From Clostridia bacterium (lineage in GTDB: Bacteria > Bacillota > Clostridia > Christensenellales > Borkfalkiaceae): a DNA stretch of 6,217 bases. Under the pieces are notes generated by a model that saw only the letters and a list, made by a program, of their open reading frames with translations, was not told the DNA's origin and searched no databases. How positions within the stretch are numbered: the first letter of the stretch is position 1; the number at the start of each line of letters is the position of its first letter. This document shows positions 5,860 to 6,217 of the stretch, in pieces. The stretch is taken from contig CAAGGZ010000012.1 in the NCBI GenBank assembly GCA_900769545.1, positions 1 to 6,217 on the forward strand. The letters run 5' to 3'. The position numbers and the translations under genes are program-made.

Positions 5860-6189
5860 ACACCCCAAACAGCAAATCGCCGTAGGTGGGGATAGGCCAA
5901 TAATCTGCGGAAACCAACGCTTCCAACTTATCTGCCGCCGCGCGGAGCTTTTCCATTACGGGCAGGACTTTGTCTTTATAATATACCGAGAGCTTGGCAA
6001 CGCCAACGCTCTTTTTTGCGCCCAAAAGAGCCTTTTCCAACGCCTTGACTTGTGCATAGGCTTCGCTGGTTTGCGTGCAAATTTCCGTCAGCATTTCCGT
6101 TTCGTAGGTGCAGTCAAGGCTCTTGCAAACGGATTTCTTCGACAAAATCGTGTCGGAAAGGAGCTGCGTATATTCGCTGACCGCAGGCA
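5858..6189 (-). CDS. glnN: Glutamine synthetase type III, C-terminal fragment (cut by contig end)
   Basis: Only the last 110 or so residues are present; the full protein is about 700 residues. The visible part is the helical C-terminal region of GSIII, with DKVLPVMEKLRAA and the highly characteristic ending YWPIPTYGDLLFGV, which identifies the family. The catalytic beta-alpha domain lies beyond the window. GSIII makes glutamine from glutamate, ammonia and ATP as a cytosolic dodecamer and is typical of Bacteroidetes, some Clostridia and cyanobacteria. An apparent TTG start at 6188-6190 is not real: it uses the first base of the adapter at the contig end, so the reading frame simply continues off the contig. 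Real coding sequence ends at 6189. The gene precedes nadE in one transcript; its promoter is not visible. Confidence 0.93.
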
Positions 6190-6217
6190 AGATCGGAAGA
6201 GCACACGTCTGAACTCC
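6190..6217 (+). other. Illumina TruSeq adapter sequence (not genomic)
   Basis: All 28 terminal bases match the start of the TruSeq adapter (AGATCGGAAGAGC followed by ACACGTCTGAACTCC). The coding frame of glutamine synthetase breaks off exactly here. It is read-through contamination left at the contig end and should be trimmed. Base 6190 (A) could belong to either side. Confidence 0.97.

Noticed and set aside
6188..6190. TTG start codon for a 110-residue protein
   Set aside because: It includes the first adapter base; the protein is the C-terminus of GSIII and continues off the contig.
1..6217. CRISPR array, tRNA, rRNA or phage-defence system
   Set aside because: No regularly spaced repeats, no tRNA-like cloverleaf, no rRNA signature and no defence-type proteins are visible; the window is metabolic.

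Overview
The window looks like a piece of a gut-type, low-to-moderate GC Clostridia (Firmicutes) genome, probably the end of a metagenome- or draft-assembly contig. The evidence is strong AAGGAG ribosome sites, sigma-A-like promoters, AT-rich intergenic stretches with hairpin terminators, a Gram-positive-style lipoprotein and a type III glutamine synthetase. All seven genes end in TAA. The last 28 bases (6190-6217) are not genomic: they match the Illumina TruSeq adapter, so the right edge is a read-through artefact.

Layout. Bases 1-340 hold no convincing gene. They contain a long bulged hairpin (73-114), a small terminator-like hairpin (116-136) and a sigma-A promoter (251-280). A monocistronic gene follows (341-1501, +), encoding a lipoprotein with a fibronectin-like region and a tyrosine/dual-specificity phosphatase domain. 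It ends at a strong terminator (1510-1544). A second promoter (1585-1614) drives a tight four-gene operon on the + strand: a cytosolic GH29 alpha-L-fucosidase (1654-2892), a ROK sugar kinase lacking the family's zinc cysteines (2894-3838), a GmhA-like SIS-domain sugar-phosphate isomerase (3849-4487) and a cytosolic CBM9-like carbohydrate-binding protein (4497-5075). Gaps are 1, 10 and 9 bases. A bidirectional terminator (5080-5110) separates this operon from a convergent minus-strand operon: the C-terminal end of glutamine synthetase III (5858-6189) followed by ammonia-dependent NAD synthetase (5111-5848).

How the genes may work together. The + strand operon reads as a small intracellular glycan-processing module. 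The glycosidase would cleave an imported fucosylated or fucose-like glycoside, the ROK kinase would phosphorylate a released sugar, and the SIS protein would interconvert aldose and ketose phosphates. The CBM9-like protein is the unexplained partner. No transporter and no fucose isomerase, kinase or aldolase lies in the window, so the true substrate is open. The minus-strand pair links two ammonia-consuming enzymes. The most interesting items biologically are the four-gene module and the zinc-less ROK kinase. The adapter is the most important quality warning.
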